Assembly (NCBI RefSeq): GCF_000143965.1
Contig: NC_014365.1
Location: 1,887,501-1,951,500 of the forward strand
Source: Desulfarculus baarsii DSM 2075
GTDB lineage: Bacteria; Desulfobacterota; Desulfarculia; Desulfarculales; Desulfarculaceae
DNA: 64,000 bases
Reading direction: 5' to 3'
In this document: positions 23,517 through 32,040 of the stretch, in pieces
How positions within the stretch are numbered: position 1 is the stretch's first letter
Layout of the letters: every line of letters begins with the position of its first letter
Notes under the pieces: model-generated
What the model was told of the DNA's origin: nothing
Databases searched by the model: none
The model's input: only the letters and a program-made list of their open reading frames with translations
Made by a program: the position numbers and the translations under genes

Positions 23517-24223
23517 GAAACAAGGCGAAATGGTGGGTCGTGGGAGGAGTGATGGTTATCGCCTTCGCCATGACGCTCACGCAGTCGCCTCGGGCCATCA
23601 GCCGCATGCTGGCCGTTGTGGCGAGCGATCTTGCCATGCTTTCGCTATTGATGCACGTGGCGTTCTTGGCCGTGCTGACGGCCGGACTGCTGCTGCCCGG
23701 CGCTAGGGCCCGCCTTTTTGGCGGCTTCTTGGGCTTGTTGGCCGCCTCGGCCACCGGTGTCGCGCTCTACTACTTCGTCCTGCCCAATGTATTGCTGTTC
23801 GGGCTCTATCTCGCGCTTATCCTTAATGGCCTTTGGCGCGGCGAGTTGAACTGGAACCTGGGCAAGACCAATGCCGCGGACCGGCTTTTCGGCCTCGTGG
23901 GCCTGATATTCGGTTTCTGGTACTTGCATTGGGTGCAGAGCCCAATCATGCTGAACGCACTGTTGGTTTCGCCGCTGGGGGTGTTGAATTGCCCCACCAT
24001 GCTCACCATAAGCGGGTTTTTGTGCCTGACCAGCCAGCGGCCCCCCGTGTTGGAGCTGGTCTCCGGCGTGGTGTGCGTATATTTCGGGCTGTTCGGCATA
24101 TTCCAGTTAAGCGCCTACGTGGACGTGGCCCTGGTGGCTTGCGGGGCGTATCAGCTTGCCAGGCTGGCAATTACGGCCCGGCAAGGCGCGGCGCTGGAAT
24201 CGGGCAGGCTCGGGAAGGCATGA
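23513..24223 (+). CDS. Multi-pass membrane protein of unknown function
   Basis: 236 residues, about six to seven hydrophobic segments (starting WWVVGGVMVIAFAM, LAMLSLLMHVAFLAVLTAG, LFGGFLGLLAASATGVALYYF, VLLFGLYLALILN). No catalytic motif is recognised. It is coupled by ATGA overlap to the methyltransferase gene and so probably shares TetR control. It may be a transporter-like or lipid-environment protein, but nothing in the sequence decides this. Confidence 0.75.
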   Translation: MRNKAKWWVVGGVMVIAFAMTLTQSPRAISRMLAVVASDLAMLSLLMHVAFLAVLTAGLLLPGARARLFGGFLGLLAASATGVALYYFVLPNVLLFGLYLALILNGLWRGELNWNLGKTNAADRLFGLVGLIFGFWYLHWVQSPIMLNALLVSPLGVLNCPTMLTISGFLCLTSQRPPVLELVSGVVCVYFGLFGIFQLSAYVDVALVACGAYQLARLAITARQGAALESGRLGKA

Positions 24224-24244
24224 ACGGCCGGCTAGTTTGAGGCC

Positions 24245-24442
24245 GCTGCACGGTGAAACATAACAAATGTTGTAAAAACAGATAATAACCCGTGAAACAT
24301 AAATTCTACCGTGCGGCGTCCGAAGCGCGCCATGGACGGCGCGCCAAATCGCCAGTCTGATTGGGCGAGCGATTTGCGAGGCTTGGCAAAACCGCGCTTT
24401 TGCCAAGCCGATGCTGCACGGGGCAGGACGCCCCCGCGCGGC
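24245..24442 (-). repeat. MITE-like hairpin-rich element, copy A
   Basis: About 198 bp, nearly identical in reverse orientation to copies at 27808 and 34303. Ends are GCTGCACGG at 24245 and the degraded complement CCGCGCGGC at 24442. It contains the internal stem GGCTTGGCAAAA with its complement, and an AT-rich segment with two TGTTTCAC motifs. This copy has lost pairing in its outer hairpin, so it looks older than the others. Confidence 0.82.
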
Positions 24443-24519
24443 GCTCTCACTTTTCGTGTCGCGATGAGCTGCTGGCCGCGTTGCCTTGGGCAAGGCGCGG
24501 AGCAAAGCGGCGATGCCCC

Positions 24520-24557
24520 AAAAAACAAAACAGCCACGGCGCGAACGCCATGGCTGT
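24520..24557 (-). terminator. Terminator of tRNA-Pro
   Basis: Stem ACAGCCACGGCG (24530-24541) with CGCCATGGCTGT (24546-24557), one mismatch. On the minus strand it is followed by TTTTGTTTTTT (24519-24529). It lies 13 bases beyond the 3' end of the tRNA. Confidence 0.75.
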
Positions 24558-24569
24558 TTGTCTTTTTGC

Positions 24570-24646
24570 TGGTCGGGACGACTGGATTTGAACCAGCGAC
24601 CCCTTGAACCCCATTCAAGTGCGCTCCCAGGCTGCGCCACGTCCCG
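24570..24646 (-). tRNA. tRNA-Pro (anticodon GGG)
   Basis: 77 nt including encoded CCA. The acceptor stem CGGGACG pairs with CGTCCCG, the D-arm contains GGCGCAGCCTGGGAGCGC, the anticodon stem CTTGA/TCAAG surrounds loop ATGGGGT, and the T-arm holds GGTTCAAATCC. The anticodon GGG reads proline codons CCC and CCU. A promoter lies at 24656-24684. Confidence 0.95.
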
Positions 24647-24655
24647 ACGGCGCAA

Positions 24656-24684
24656 TTTGTACCACCGCCGGCGGTCGTTGTCAA
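24656..24684 (-). promoter_or_regulatory. Promoter of tRNA-Pro
   Basis: On the minus strand TTGACA (24679-24684), 17 bases, TACAAA (24656-24661), placing the start just before the tRNA 5' end at 24646. Confidence 0.7.
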
Positions 24685-24688
24685 TTGG

Positions 24689-25897
24689 CTAACCGGCCCG
24701 CCGGGCCACTAACAGGGCCGCGCGTTCAATAAAATCGCTGGCCAGCTTGAAGCCGCCGCCCACCCGGCGCGGGGCGGGAAACCATTGCTCGTGCAGGGCC
24801 GCCTGGGCCGGCGTGGCCGCGCGGCCGACGAGCAGCGCGGCCTGGGCCGCCAGCGCCGTTGGACCATCGCGCAGCAAGGCCTCGACGCTTTCGACCAGGC
24901 TGGGCCAAAAAGGCGCTCGCGCCAGACGCGTATCGGCATGACGGGCGACAAAGGCCAGCATCCGCGTCAGCGACCAGAACTCCAGGCCCCTGGCCCCGCG
25001 CCGCCACAGAGGCATCACCGGGTGCCGCGCCCGCCACAGGCCCATGTCCGCGCCAAGCTGCCAGAGATCCCAGGCCTCGGCCGCCAGGCGCGCGGCCTCC
25101 GGGCTGGGTAAGGCGGCGGGGCGCTCGTCGGGGGCGGCCGGACCGTCTATGCCGGCCCAGAAGCGCCACAGGTTTTGCAGGGCCAGGCCGCCGGGCCCGT
25201 CGCCGGTGGTGTCCAGGTGCGGGTAGCTGGCGATGACCTTGCCCGCGCCGAAATGCGCGCCGATCACCGCTGGTTGGCCGAGCAACACGCCTGGATCCAG
25301 GCGCAGGCCGTATTGCCGCTCCAGGCCGGCCAGGGCCTGGGCGTCCAGGCCGCCCACCGCCACGTCGGCGCAGTGAAACAGGGGCATGGGCTGGTCGTAG
25401 ACTGCTAGTATGTCGACTTCGGCCCCTTGGGGCCTGGCGAATTGGCCGGGAAACCAGACGTGGAACACGGCCCGGCCGTCCATGCCGCGCCACAAGGCGT
25501 GAGCGGCCGCGCCGTCGGGGGCGCTGACCTGGATGGGCCCGCTGGCCGAGGGCAGCCGTCCGCCGCCCCGGTCACGGCCCAGCGGCAAAAGGCCAAGCCC
25601 GCCGTCGCCGGCCAGGGCCAGCCCGGCCCCGCCGCAAAAGCCCAGATAACAACCGCCGCCGTTGACGAAAGCGCGCACGCCCTCGACCCCGGCCGGGCCC
25701 AGGGCCGCCAACTTGAGCGCCGGCCAACCGCCGGGCGCCACCAGAAGCCTGGCCCCTTGGAGGTGGCCGGCGATGATTTCGGCGGCGGTGATGGGCTCCA
25801 GGGGCAGGCCCAGCAGGCGGGCGCTTTCCAGGGCCATCAGGCCCCACAGGCCCGAACTGTCCCAAAGCAGGCGGGCGGGCGGGCTTGGTTGAGGCAT
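24689..25897 (-). CDS. BPL_N / glutamine-amidotransferase-like domain protein
   Basis: 402 residues from ATG 25897; a TTG at 25963 would add 22 residues. The N-terminal ~230 residues resemble the class I glutamine amidotransferase-like fold of biotin-protein ligase N-terminal (BPL_N) proteins: [13 protein letters not shown], a nucleophile-elbow candidate [15 protein letters not shown] and [11 protein letters not shown]. There is no ligase domain. The C-terminal third is helical ([17 protein letters not shown]) and unassigned. It follows etfA by about 60 bases on the same strand and probably shares its transcript. The role is unknown; association with ETF is positional only. Confidence 0.65.
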   Translation of the reverse strand: MPQPSPPARLLWDSSGLWGLMALESARLLGLPLEPITAAEIIAGHLQGARLLVAPGGWPALKLAALGPAGVEGVRAFVNGGGCYLGFCGGAGLALAGDGGLGLLPLGRDRGGGRLPSASGPIQVSAPDGAAAHALWRGMDGRAVFHVWFPGQFARPQGAEVDILAVYDQPMPLFHCADVAVGGLDAQALAGLERQYGLRLDPGVLLGQPAVIGAHFGAGKVIASYPHLDTTGDGPGGLALQNLWRFWAGIDGPAAPDERPAALPSPEAARLAAEAWDLWQLGADMGLWRARHPVMPLWRRGARGLEFWSLTRMLAFVARHADTRLARAPFWPSLVESVEALLRDGPTALAAQAALLVGRAATPAQAALHEQWFPAPRRVGGGFKLASDFIERAALLVARRAG

Positions 25898-25959
25898 TGG
25901 CGGCGATGCTCCGGCGTTCGAGACGTTGCCGGTCAGTATGCCGCCATGGCCGGGGCTGG

Positions 25960-26940
25960 TCAACCTTTCAGCGCGCGCAAGCTGGCGATCAAGGCTGGCG
26001 TGAATTGCACGACGTCCTCGACCACGCAGACATCGGCCTCGTTGAAGATGGCCGCCTGGGGGTCGTTGTTAATGGCCACCACCAAGCCCGCCCCACGCAT
26101 GCCGGCCACGTGCTGGCTGGCCCCGGAGATCCCGCAGGCGATGTAGAGCTTGGGGCTGACGGTCTGGCCGGTGACGCCCACCTGCCAGCGATATTCCAGC
26201 CAGCCGTCATCGCACACCGGCCGCGAGCCGGCCACGGCCGAGCGGGGGAAGAGGGCGGCCAGATCGCGCATGAGGGAAAGGTTTTCGGGCTTGCCCAGGC
26301 CGCGGCCGGCGGCCACGATCACCTCGGCGTCGGCCAGGCTGGCCCCGGCCTGGCTCTGGCCGGCGGCGGGCAGATCGGCGGTGCGGCGGGCCACGGCCGC
26401 CATGCGTTGGCGGGTGGCCTGGCCGGCCGGGCCGGCGCCGGCCAGGTGAGGCGCGAAAAAGCCGGGCTGGACCAGGACCACGGCGCTGGCCGATAGCGGT
26501 CGCAGGCGTTGCAACAGCTTGCCGCCGTGAACCTCGCGGACGAACAGCGGGCCGTCTTCGTCGGCCTCCAGGCCCCGCGCGCCGCCGATGCAGGCCGCGT
26601 TAAGGCGGGCGGCCAGGGCCGGGCCCAAATCCTGGCCCTGGCTGGTGGCGGCCATGAGCACCCAGCGCGCCGCCAACTGACCCAGCAACTCGGGCAGGAG
26701 CGCCAGCCAGGCCTCGGCGCTGTAGCCGACAAGGCCTTCGGCCTCCACGGCCAGGGCGTCGAGGCCGTGCTCGGCGGCCAGCAACTGGGCCGTGGGCCAG
26801 GCGTCTTGACCCAGGGTGATGCCCAGGATCGGCGCTGGGGAGAGTTCTTGCAGACGGGCGGCGCAGGTGATGGCCTCCAGGGAGGCCGGGGCGATCCGGC
26901 CGGAGTGGCTTTCGACGATGACGACGATGCGCTGGGGCAT
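25960..26940 (-). CDS. etfA: Electron transfer flavoprotein alpha subunit
   Basis: 326 residues. The C-terminal FAD-binding signature is clear: VAAGRGLGKPENL, AVAGSRPVCDDGW, GQTVSPKLYIACGISGA and VVAINNDPQAAIFNEADVCVV. The N-terminal half is the more variable ETF domain I (PQRIVVIVESHSGRIAPASLE). With EtfB it takes electrons from acyl-CoA dehydrogenases or related enzymes and passes them to a membrane ETF-quinone oxidoreductase. It is downstream of etfB with a 29-base gap. The acyl-CoA dehydrogenase at 28922, on the other side of the MITE copy, is a likely partner. Confidence 0.95.
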   Translation of the reverse strand: MPQRIVVIVESHSGRIAPASLEAITCAARLQELSPAPILGITLGQDAWPTAQLLAAEHGLDALAVEAEGLVGYSAEAWLALLPELLGQLAARWVLMAATSQGQDLGPALAARLNAACIGGARGLEADEDGPLFVREVHGGKLLQRLRPLSASAVVLVQPGFFAPHLAGAGPAGQATRQRMAAVARRTADLPAAGQSQAGASLADAEVIVAAGRGLGKPENLSLMRDLAALFPRSAVAGSRPVCDDGWLEYRWQVGVTGQTVSPKLYIACGISGASQHVAGMRGAGLVVAINNDPQAAIFNEADVCVVEDVVQFTPALIASLRALKG

Positions 26941-26969
26941 GGTTTTGGCTCCTTGTGGCGCTTCGGACC

Positions 26970-27743
26970 TCAGATCAAGGCCTTGTCGCGCAGAATCCGG
27001 GCCAGGGCCTGGGCCTTGGCCGTGGCGTCGCCTTGCGGGAACAGGCCTTGGCGCGTGCGCTGGGGCAGGGCCAGGCCGCTGATTTGCACCAACGGCTCGG
27101 GCGCGGGCAGGTCGGCCCAGTCCACGCGCGCATGCTCTTGGCCCTTGGCGCGCAGCAGGTTGGAGAGGCTGGGGTAGCGCGGCTTGTTCAGGCCGCTTTG
27201 CACGCAGACCACCGCCGGCAAGGGCGCATGCAGGCCGTGGCGCTCCCCGCCCTCGGCCTCGCGCCACAGCTCCAGGCCGCGGCCTTGGGCGTCCAGCTCC
27301 AGCGCCACCACGGCCGTGGCCCAGGGCCAGCCCAGCAGCGCCGCCAGCATGGGCCCCACCTGGGCCTGCATGGCGTCCTCGCTCATCACGCCGCAGAGGA
27401 TCAGATCGTAGCCCCGGCCCTGGGCAAAGCCGGCCAGGCAGGCGGCGGTGCGCCTGGCGTCCAGGTCCAGGCCCTCGGGGGTGATGATCTGCGCGCCCTG
27501 GTCGCAGCCCATGCCGATGGCCCGCTCCAGCACGGCGGCCGTGCGCGGTGGACCCAGCGAAATCACCTCCGCCGTCACGCCCGGCCTGGCCTTTTTGATG
27601 GCCACCGCCGCCTCGACGGCAAACTCGTCGTAGCGGTTCATCTGCCAGCGCGGCTGGCCCGGCCGCGTCAAAGAGCCGTTTTGGTCGATCTCGACGTGGG
27701 CCTGGGGGTCGGGAACTTGCTTGGCGCAGACCAGGATCTTCAT
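26970..27743 (-). CDS. etfB: Electron transfer flavoprotein beta subunit
   Basis: 257 residues from ATG 27743 (MKILVCAKQVPDPQAHVEID). It has the ETF-beta pattern: NRYDEFAVEAAVAIK, GCDQGAQIITPEGLD, ILCGVMSEDAMQAQVGPMLAALLGWP and LPAVVCVQSGLNKPRYPSL. It binds AMP and pairs with EtfA. Nothing suggests a bifurcating form on reading. It leads the minus-strand operon etfB-etfA-BPL_N. Confidence 0.95.
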   Translation of the reverse strand: MKILVCAKQVPDPQAHVEIDQNGSLTRPGQPRWQMNRYDEFAVEAAVAIKKARPGVTAEVISLGPPRTAAVLERAIGMGCDQGAQIITPEGLDLDARRTAACLAGFAQGRGYDLILCGVMSEDAMQAQVGPMLAALLGWPWATAVVALELDAQGRGLELWREAEGGERHGLHAPLPAVVCVQSGLNKPRYPSLSNLLRAKGQEHARVDWADLPAPEPLVQISGLALPQRTRQGLFPQGDATAKAQALARILRDKALI

Positions 27744-27807
27744 GCACACCCTCGCGGCAAATTGTGGCCAAGGGCCGTTGTTTATCTTTATCATCTATAT
27801 CGAGAGC

Positions 27808-28004
27808 GCTGCACGGGGGCGTCCTGCCCCGTGCAGCATCGGCTTGGCAAAAGCGCGGTTTTGCCAAGCCTCGCAAATCGCTCGCCTAATCAGGCTGGCG
27901 ATTTGGCGCGCCGTCCATGGCGCGCTTCGGCCGCCGCACGGTAGAATTCATGTTCACAGGTTATTATCTGTTTTTACAACATTTTTTATGTTTCACCGTG
28001 CAGC
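27808..28004 (+). repeat. MITE-like hairpin-rich element, copy B
   Basis: 197 bp bounded by GCTGCACGG and CCGTGCAGC. In order it holds an outer hairpin (GCTGCACGGGG with CCCCGTGCAGC), a 12-bp hairpin at 27841-27870 (GGCTTGGCAAAA, loop GCGCGG), an ATCGC-type hairpin, GCGCGCC with GGCGCGC, then an AT-rich tail. It lies between etfB and the divergent acyl-CoA operon. Confidence 0.87.
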
Positions 28005-28087
28005 AGCCTCATATCATGAGACCATTGCCCGGGGCCTTCTGCTTGGAGTTTAAGCCAGGGCAAGGGCCGAGGCAAGAAAAAATAGAA

Positions 28088-28097
28088 CGAACGTTCG
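28088..28097 (+). promoter_or_regulatory. TetR-type operator before the acyl-CoA operon
   Basis: CGAACGTTCG, a perfect 10-bp palindrome within AGAACGAACGTTCGAT. GAACG/CGTTC half sites are typical of TetR regulators of acyl-CoA genes. A TTGACT follows at about 28105. The operon contains a TetR gene (30201), the likely binder. The gap 27744-28191 holds this site and MITE copy B only. Confidence 0.6.
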
Positions 28098-28191
28098 ATT
28101 TTTATTGACTTGATTGGCTGGCCGGTGCATGATTCGATCATGGACAAACGGCGGCCGGTAGGACGCATAGCTGATAAGCGGGGATCGACCG

Positions 28192-28896
28192 ATGGGCGTT
28201 ATCTATTTTATCCGACACGGCCAGGCCTCTTTCGCCAGTGACAACTACGACCGTCTTTCCGGCCTGGGCCGGCGGCAAAGCGAGATTCTGGGCCAATATC
28301 TGGCCGAGACGGGCATGGGCTTCGACGCGGTTTACAGCGGCGACATGGTGCGCCAGATGGACACGGCCAACATCGTCTTGGAGCGTTTGGGCCACGGCGG
28401 CGACGAGTTGGTCATCGACCCCGATCTGAACGAATATAGTTCGTTTATCATTTTGAAGGCCTTGCTGCCCGAGATGATCGCCGATGATCCATCGTTGGAG
28501 CGGGCGGTGGAGGGCATGTACAAGGACAACCGGTCATTCCAGAAGGTCTATGAAAAGGGCATGTTGCGCTGGGTGAGCACCGATCGCGACATCCCTGGGC
28601 TGGGCTCGTGGAGCGGCTTTCATCGTCGGACGCAGCAGGCCATCCGGCGGATCATGGCCGAAAACCAGGGTTCTGGCCGGCGGGTGGCGGTGTTCACCTC
28701 GGGCGGGCCGATTTCCTCGGTGATGAACATGGCCCTGGGCCTGGATGACGAAGTGACGTTACGCATCACCTGGCAGATCGTCAACTCCTCGATCACGGCG
28801 TGCAAATTCAGCGGCGACAGGTTTTTTCTCTGGTCGTTCAATTCCATCGCCCATCTGGATCAGGCCCGCGACGCGGCGTTGATAACCTATAGGTAA
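28192..28896 (+). CDS. Histidine phosphatase family (phosphoglycerate mutase-like) protein
   Basis: 234 residues. The catalytic RHG motif is in IYFIRHGQAS (residues 5-13), with YSGDMVRQMDTANI as the second Arg-containing segment and the later histidine region replaced by VAVFTSGGPISSV, where the family often has a V-S/T-H-G motif. It may therefore be a phosphatase with an altered second histidine. First gene of an acyl-CoA operon; the next gene starts 25 bases downstream. If the pathway forms phosphorylated acyl-CoA intermediates, a phosphatase would fit, but this is inference. Confidence 0.8.
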   Translation: MGVIYFIRHGQASFASDNYDRLSGLGRRQSEILGQYLAETGMGFDAVYSGDMVRQMDTANIVLERLGHGGDELVIDPDLNEYSSFIILKALLPEMIADDPSLERAVEGMYKDNRSFQKVYEKGMLRWVSTDRDIPGLGSWSGFHRRTQQAIRRIMAENQGSGRRVAVFTSGGPISSVMNMALGLDDEVTLRITWQIVNSSITACKFSGDRFFLWSFNSIAHLDQARDAALITYR

Positions 28897-28921
28897 CCCC
28901 TTTAACGAAGGCGAGGCAGTC

Positions 28922-30130
28922 ATGGATTTTTCCATCTCTCCGAAAATGCAGACAATTTTGGGGATGATCAACGAGTTCGTCGACAAGGAGCTCATCCCCA
29001 TGGAGCACGATTTCCTGACCAAGGAATTTTCGTCGCTGGAGCCGGAGCTGGAAGAAAAACGGCGCATGGTCAAGGAGATGGAATTGTGGGCGCCCATGCA
29101 TCCCAAGGATTTTGGCGGCATGGGGCTCAATCTGTTGGAGTACGGCCTGGTCTGCGAGGCGCTGGCCCGCACGCCGTTGGGCGTCTACACCTTTGGCTGC
29201 CAGGCCCCCGACGCCGGCAACGCCGAGATTTTGCACAAGTATGGCACGCCCGAGCAAAAGGAAAAATATCTGCGCCCGGTGATCAACGGCGAGATTCGCA
29301 GCTGCTTCTCGATGACCGAGGTCGACCTGCCCGGCTCCAACCCGGTGCTGATGGACAGTAACGCCGTCCTCGATGGCGACGAGTGGGTCATCAACGGCCA
29401 CAAGTGGTACACGTCCTCGGCCGATGGCTCCAAGTTCGCCATCGCCATGGTCAAGACCGAGCCCGACGCCGCGCCCCACCTCCAGGCCTCGATGATCATC
29501 GTGCCCACCGACACCCCCGGCTTCAACCTGGTGCGCAACATCCCCGTCATGGGCCACACCGGCGACAGCTGGCACAGCCACGCCGAGATCTTGTACCAGA
29601 ACTGCCGCGTGCCGGCCGAAAATCTGCTGGGGCCACGGGGCATGGGCTTTATCCTGGCCCAGGAGCGTCTGGGACCGGGCCGCATCCACCATTGCATGCG
29701 CTGGATCGGCATCTGCAACCGTTGCCTGGAGCTGGTGCTGGAGCGGGCCACCACGCGGCCCATCGCCCCGGGCCAGGTGCTGGCCGACAAGCAGATCATC
29801 CAGACCTGGATCGGCGAGATGGCCGCCCAGATCCAGGCCGCCCGGCTGATGGTGCTGCACTGCGCCTGGAAGATGGACACCCTGGGCACCAAGGAGGCCC
29901 GCGAGGAAATCTCGCTGATCAAGTTCTACGCGGCGGGCGTGTTGCAAAAAGTGATGGACACCGCCCTGCAGGTGCATGGCGGGCTGGGCATGACCGACGA
30001 CACTGTGATAGCCTCGTTCTACCGTGGAGAGCGGGCCGCGCGCATCTACGACGGCGTGGACGAAGTGCACAAGCTGTCGGTGGCCAAGCGCATCATCAAG
30101 GAGTACAAGGCCAAAAAGGGCCAAAAGTAG
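28922..30130 (+). CDS. Acyl-CoA dehydrogenase, ACAD10/11-LvaC-like
   Basis: 402 residues with the full ACAD fold: N-terminal helices, FAD-binding middle strand region (CFSMTEVDLPGSNP, WVINGHKWYTSSADGS) and C-terminal helices ending RIYDGVDEVHKLSVAKRI. The DG-DEVH ending resembles ACAD10/11 and Pseudomonas LvaC rather than classical fatty-acid dehydrogenases with YEG-SE. In that subgroup the enzyme works with an APH-like kinase to turn 4-hydroxyacyl-CoA into 3-hydroxyacyl-CoA via a phosphorylated intermediate. The kinase (30922) and a 3-hydroxyacyl-CoA dehydrogenase (33380) are in the same operon. Confidence 0.9.
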   Translation: MDFSISPKMQTILGMINEFVDKELIPMEHDFLTKEFSSLEPELEEKRRMVKEMELWAPMHPKDFGGMGLNLLEYGLVCEALARTPLGVYTFGCQAPDAGNAEILHKYGTPEQKEKYLRPVINGEIRSCFSMTEVDLPGSNPVLMDSNAVLDGDEWVINGHKWYTSSADGSKFAIAMVKTEPDAAPHLQASMIIVPTDTPGFNLVRNIPVMGHTGDSWHSHAEILYQNCRVPAENLLGPRGMGFILAQERLGPGRIHHCMRWIGICNRCLELVLERATTRPIAPGQVLADKQIIQTWIGEMAAQIQAARLMVLHCAWKMDTLGTKEAREEISLIKFYAAGVLQKVMDTALQVHGGLGMTDDTVIASFYRGERAARIYDGVDEVHKLSVAKRIIKEYKAKKGQK

Positions 30131-30200
30131 CCGCCGCGCCGGGTGGCCTGAAAGAAATGGCGCGGGGCTTGTTCTTGGCCCGTGGAGAACGATCGCACCG

Positions 30201-30896
30201 ATGAACTTTGCCGAATTCAACGAGATGGTCAGCGTGTCGTGGGTCGACATGTGCCAGAGGGTATATGAAGAGCACGGCGAGAGCATACGCATCAAAAAAG
30301 GCAAAACCGTCGCCAAGAACTTGCCCCGCATTTTTGAAGCCACGCTGCGCATCAGCAATCAGCACGGCTTTCAGGCCATGAGCATGCGCGCCCTCAGCCG
30401 GGAGACCGGTCTGAGCATGGGCGCGCTCTACGCCTATTTTTCCAGCAAGGAAGAGCTGCTGGAGCTGTTGCAGCGGGCCGGCCGTTCGATGACGATGATG
30501 ATCCTTGGCCAGTGCCTGGAGAAGGTCGAAGGCGCGCGGGAACGGCTGCGCGTGGCCATCGAGGCGCACCTGTTTCTCAGCGAGGCCATGCAGCAATGGT
30601 TTTATTTTTCCTACATGGAAGCCAAGCACTTGGGCCCCGAGGAAAAAGACAAGGCCATGGCCGGCGAGTTGCAGACCGAAAACATGGTGGCCGAGATCAT
30701 CCGGGCGGGCCAGGCCGAAGGCGTTTTCATCGCCACCGACGCCCAGTTGTTGGCGGCCTGCGGCAAGGCCCTGATGCAGGACTGGTACGTCAAGCGGTGG
30801 AAATACGCCAAGCGCGGCGTCAGCGTGGATCAGTACGCCAGGTTCGTCATCGAGATGGTCGAGGCCTATTGCCTGGCCCCGGCTGGGCGTCAATAG
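30201..30896 (+). CDS. TetR-family regulator of the acyl-CoA operon
   Basis: 231 residues from ATG 30201. The HTH region is preceded by ~40 residues: RIFEATLRISNQHGFQAMSMRALSR, then GLSMGALYAYFSSKEELLELL. The effector domain contains a Met-rich helix (RSMTMMILGQCLEKV) and is unassigned. It sits inside the operon between dehydrogenase and kinase genes and probably binds the CGAACGTTCG site at 28088, responding to an acyl-CoA or hydroxyacid. Confidence 0.88.
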   Translation: MNFAEFNEMVSVSWVDMCQRVYEEHGESIRIKKGKTVAKNLPRIFEATLRISNQHGFQAMSMRALSRETGLSMGALYAYFSSKEELLELLQRAGRSMTMMILGQCLEKVEGARERLRVAIEAHLFLSEAMQQWFYFSYMEAKHLGPEEKDKAMAGELQTENMVAEIIRAGQAEGVFIATDAQLLAACGKALMQDWYVKRWKYAKRGVSVDQYARFVIEMVEAYCLAPAGRQ

Positions 30897-30921
30897 TTAT
30901 CGGAATCGAAGAGGGTAGGAC

Positions 30922-31989
30922 ATGGATCTGACCGACAGCCCTGCGGATGTGCGCAAAGGCGAGGAACTCGACCCCAAGGTCATCGACCAATATCTGCGCG
31001 AGAACATCTCCGGCCTTCGCGGACCCTTGGAGATCAGGCAGTTTCCCGGAGGTTTCTCCAACCTCACCTATTTCGTCAAATACGGCGACGCCGAGATGGT
31101 TCTGCGCCGGCCGCCCTTTGGCACCATCCCCAAGAGCGGCCACGACATGGCCCGCGAATATCGCATTCTGCGGGCGATCCATCCGGTGTTTCCCTACGCG
31201 CCGCGGCCGATCGTTTTCTGTGACGACCCGGCGGTGATGGGTTGCCCGTTTTATGTGATGGAGCGCCTGCACGGCTTTATCCTGCGCAAGCACCCGCCCA
31301 AGGGTTTCCACATGGACCCCAAGGACGCCCGCCGTTTCAGCGAGCGCATGGTCGAGGTGCTCTACGAGCTGCACTGCGTGGACTACAAGGCCATTGGCCT
31401 GGGCGATCTGGGCAACCCCGACGGCTACGTGCGCCGCCAGGTGGAGGGCTGGAACGCCCGCTATCGCAAGGCCCGCACGCCCGACGTGCCCGATTGCGAG
31501 GAGATCATGCAGTGGCTGGTGGAGAAAATGCCGCCAGAGTCCGACCGCAAGGGCATCGTGCACAACGATTTCAAGGTCGACAACCTGCTTTTGGACCCCA
31601 ACGACCTGACGCGCATCGTGGGCGTGTTGGACTGGGAGATGTGCACCCTCGGCGATCAGATCACCGATTTCGGCCACATGGTGGCCTATTGGGTGGAGCA
31701 AGGCGACCCGGAGGAAGTGCACCGCATGCGCCAGAACTGCACCACCCTCGACGGCATGATCAGCCGGGCCGAGATGATCGCCTACTACAGCAAGCTGGCC
31801 AAGGTGGACCTGAGCGATTTTGACTATTACTATTGCTTTGGCCTGTTCCGCCTGCTAGTAATCCTGCAGCAGATATACTACCGCTCGTATCATGGCCAAA
31901 CCCAGGATCCGCGCTTCAAAGTGCTGGGTTTTGGGGCGGCGGTTCTGGAAAGGGCTTGCCGAAGGGTCATCGATCGGTCAGGATTGTAA
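30922..31989 (+). CDS. APH-like phosphotransferase, LvaA/ACAD11-N-terminal type
   Basis: 355 residues. It has kinase-like motifs of the aminoglycoside-phosphotransferase family: G-loop QFPGGFSNLTYFV, catalytic VHNDFKVDNLLLD (H~213, D~215, N~220) and metal site VLDWEMCTLGDQ (D~237). The DWE-xxTLGD ending is that of the kinase half of ACAD10/11 and of LvaA in levulinate catabolism, which phosphorylates the 4-hydroxy group of 4-hydroxyacyl-CoA. It stands 25 bases after tetR. It is not likely to be an antibiotic kinase in this context. Confidence 0.85.
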   Translation: MDLTDSPADVRKGEELDPKVIDQYLRENISGLRGPLEIRQFPGGFSNLTYFVKYGDAEMVLRRPPFGTIPKSGHDMAREYRILRAIHPVFPYAPRPIVFCDDPAVMGCPFYVMERLHGFILRKHPPKGFHMDPKDARRFSERMVEVLYELHCVDYKAIGLGDLGNPDGYVRRQVEGWNARYRKARTPDVPDCEEIMQWLVEKMPPESDRKGIVHNDFKVDNLLLDPNDLTRIVGVLDWEMCTLGDQITDFGHMVAYWVEQGDPEEVHRMRQNCTTLDGMISRAEMIAYYSKLAKVDLSDFDYYYCFGLFRLLVILQQIYYRSYHGQTQDPRFKVLGFGAAVLERACRRVIDRSGL

Positions 31990-32040
31990 TATTTGAAGCG
32001 GGGCCGCGAAACCCCGTAGTCCTTTGAAAAGGGGTTATGG

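Noticed and set aside
25960-27876. 638-codon minus frame spanning etfA and etfB
   Set aside because: Only its last 326 codons are EtfA, with its own ATG at 26940. The rest is a shadow of etfB in another frame.
30922-31989. Antibiotic (aminoglycoside) resistance kinase
   Set aside because: The DWE-TLGD ending and acyl-CoA operon context point to the LvaA/ACAD11 type instead.
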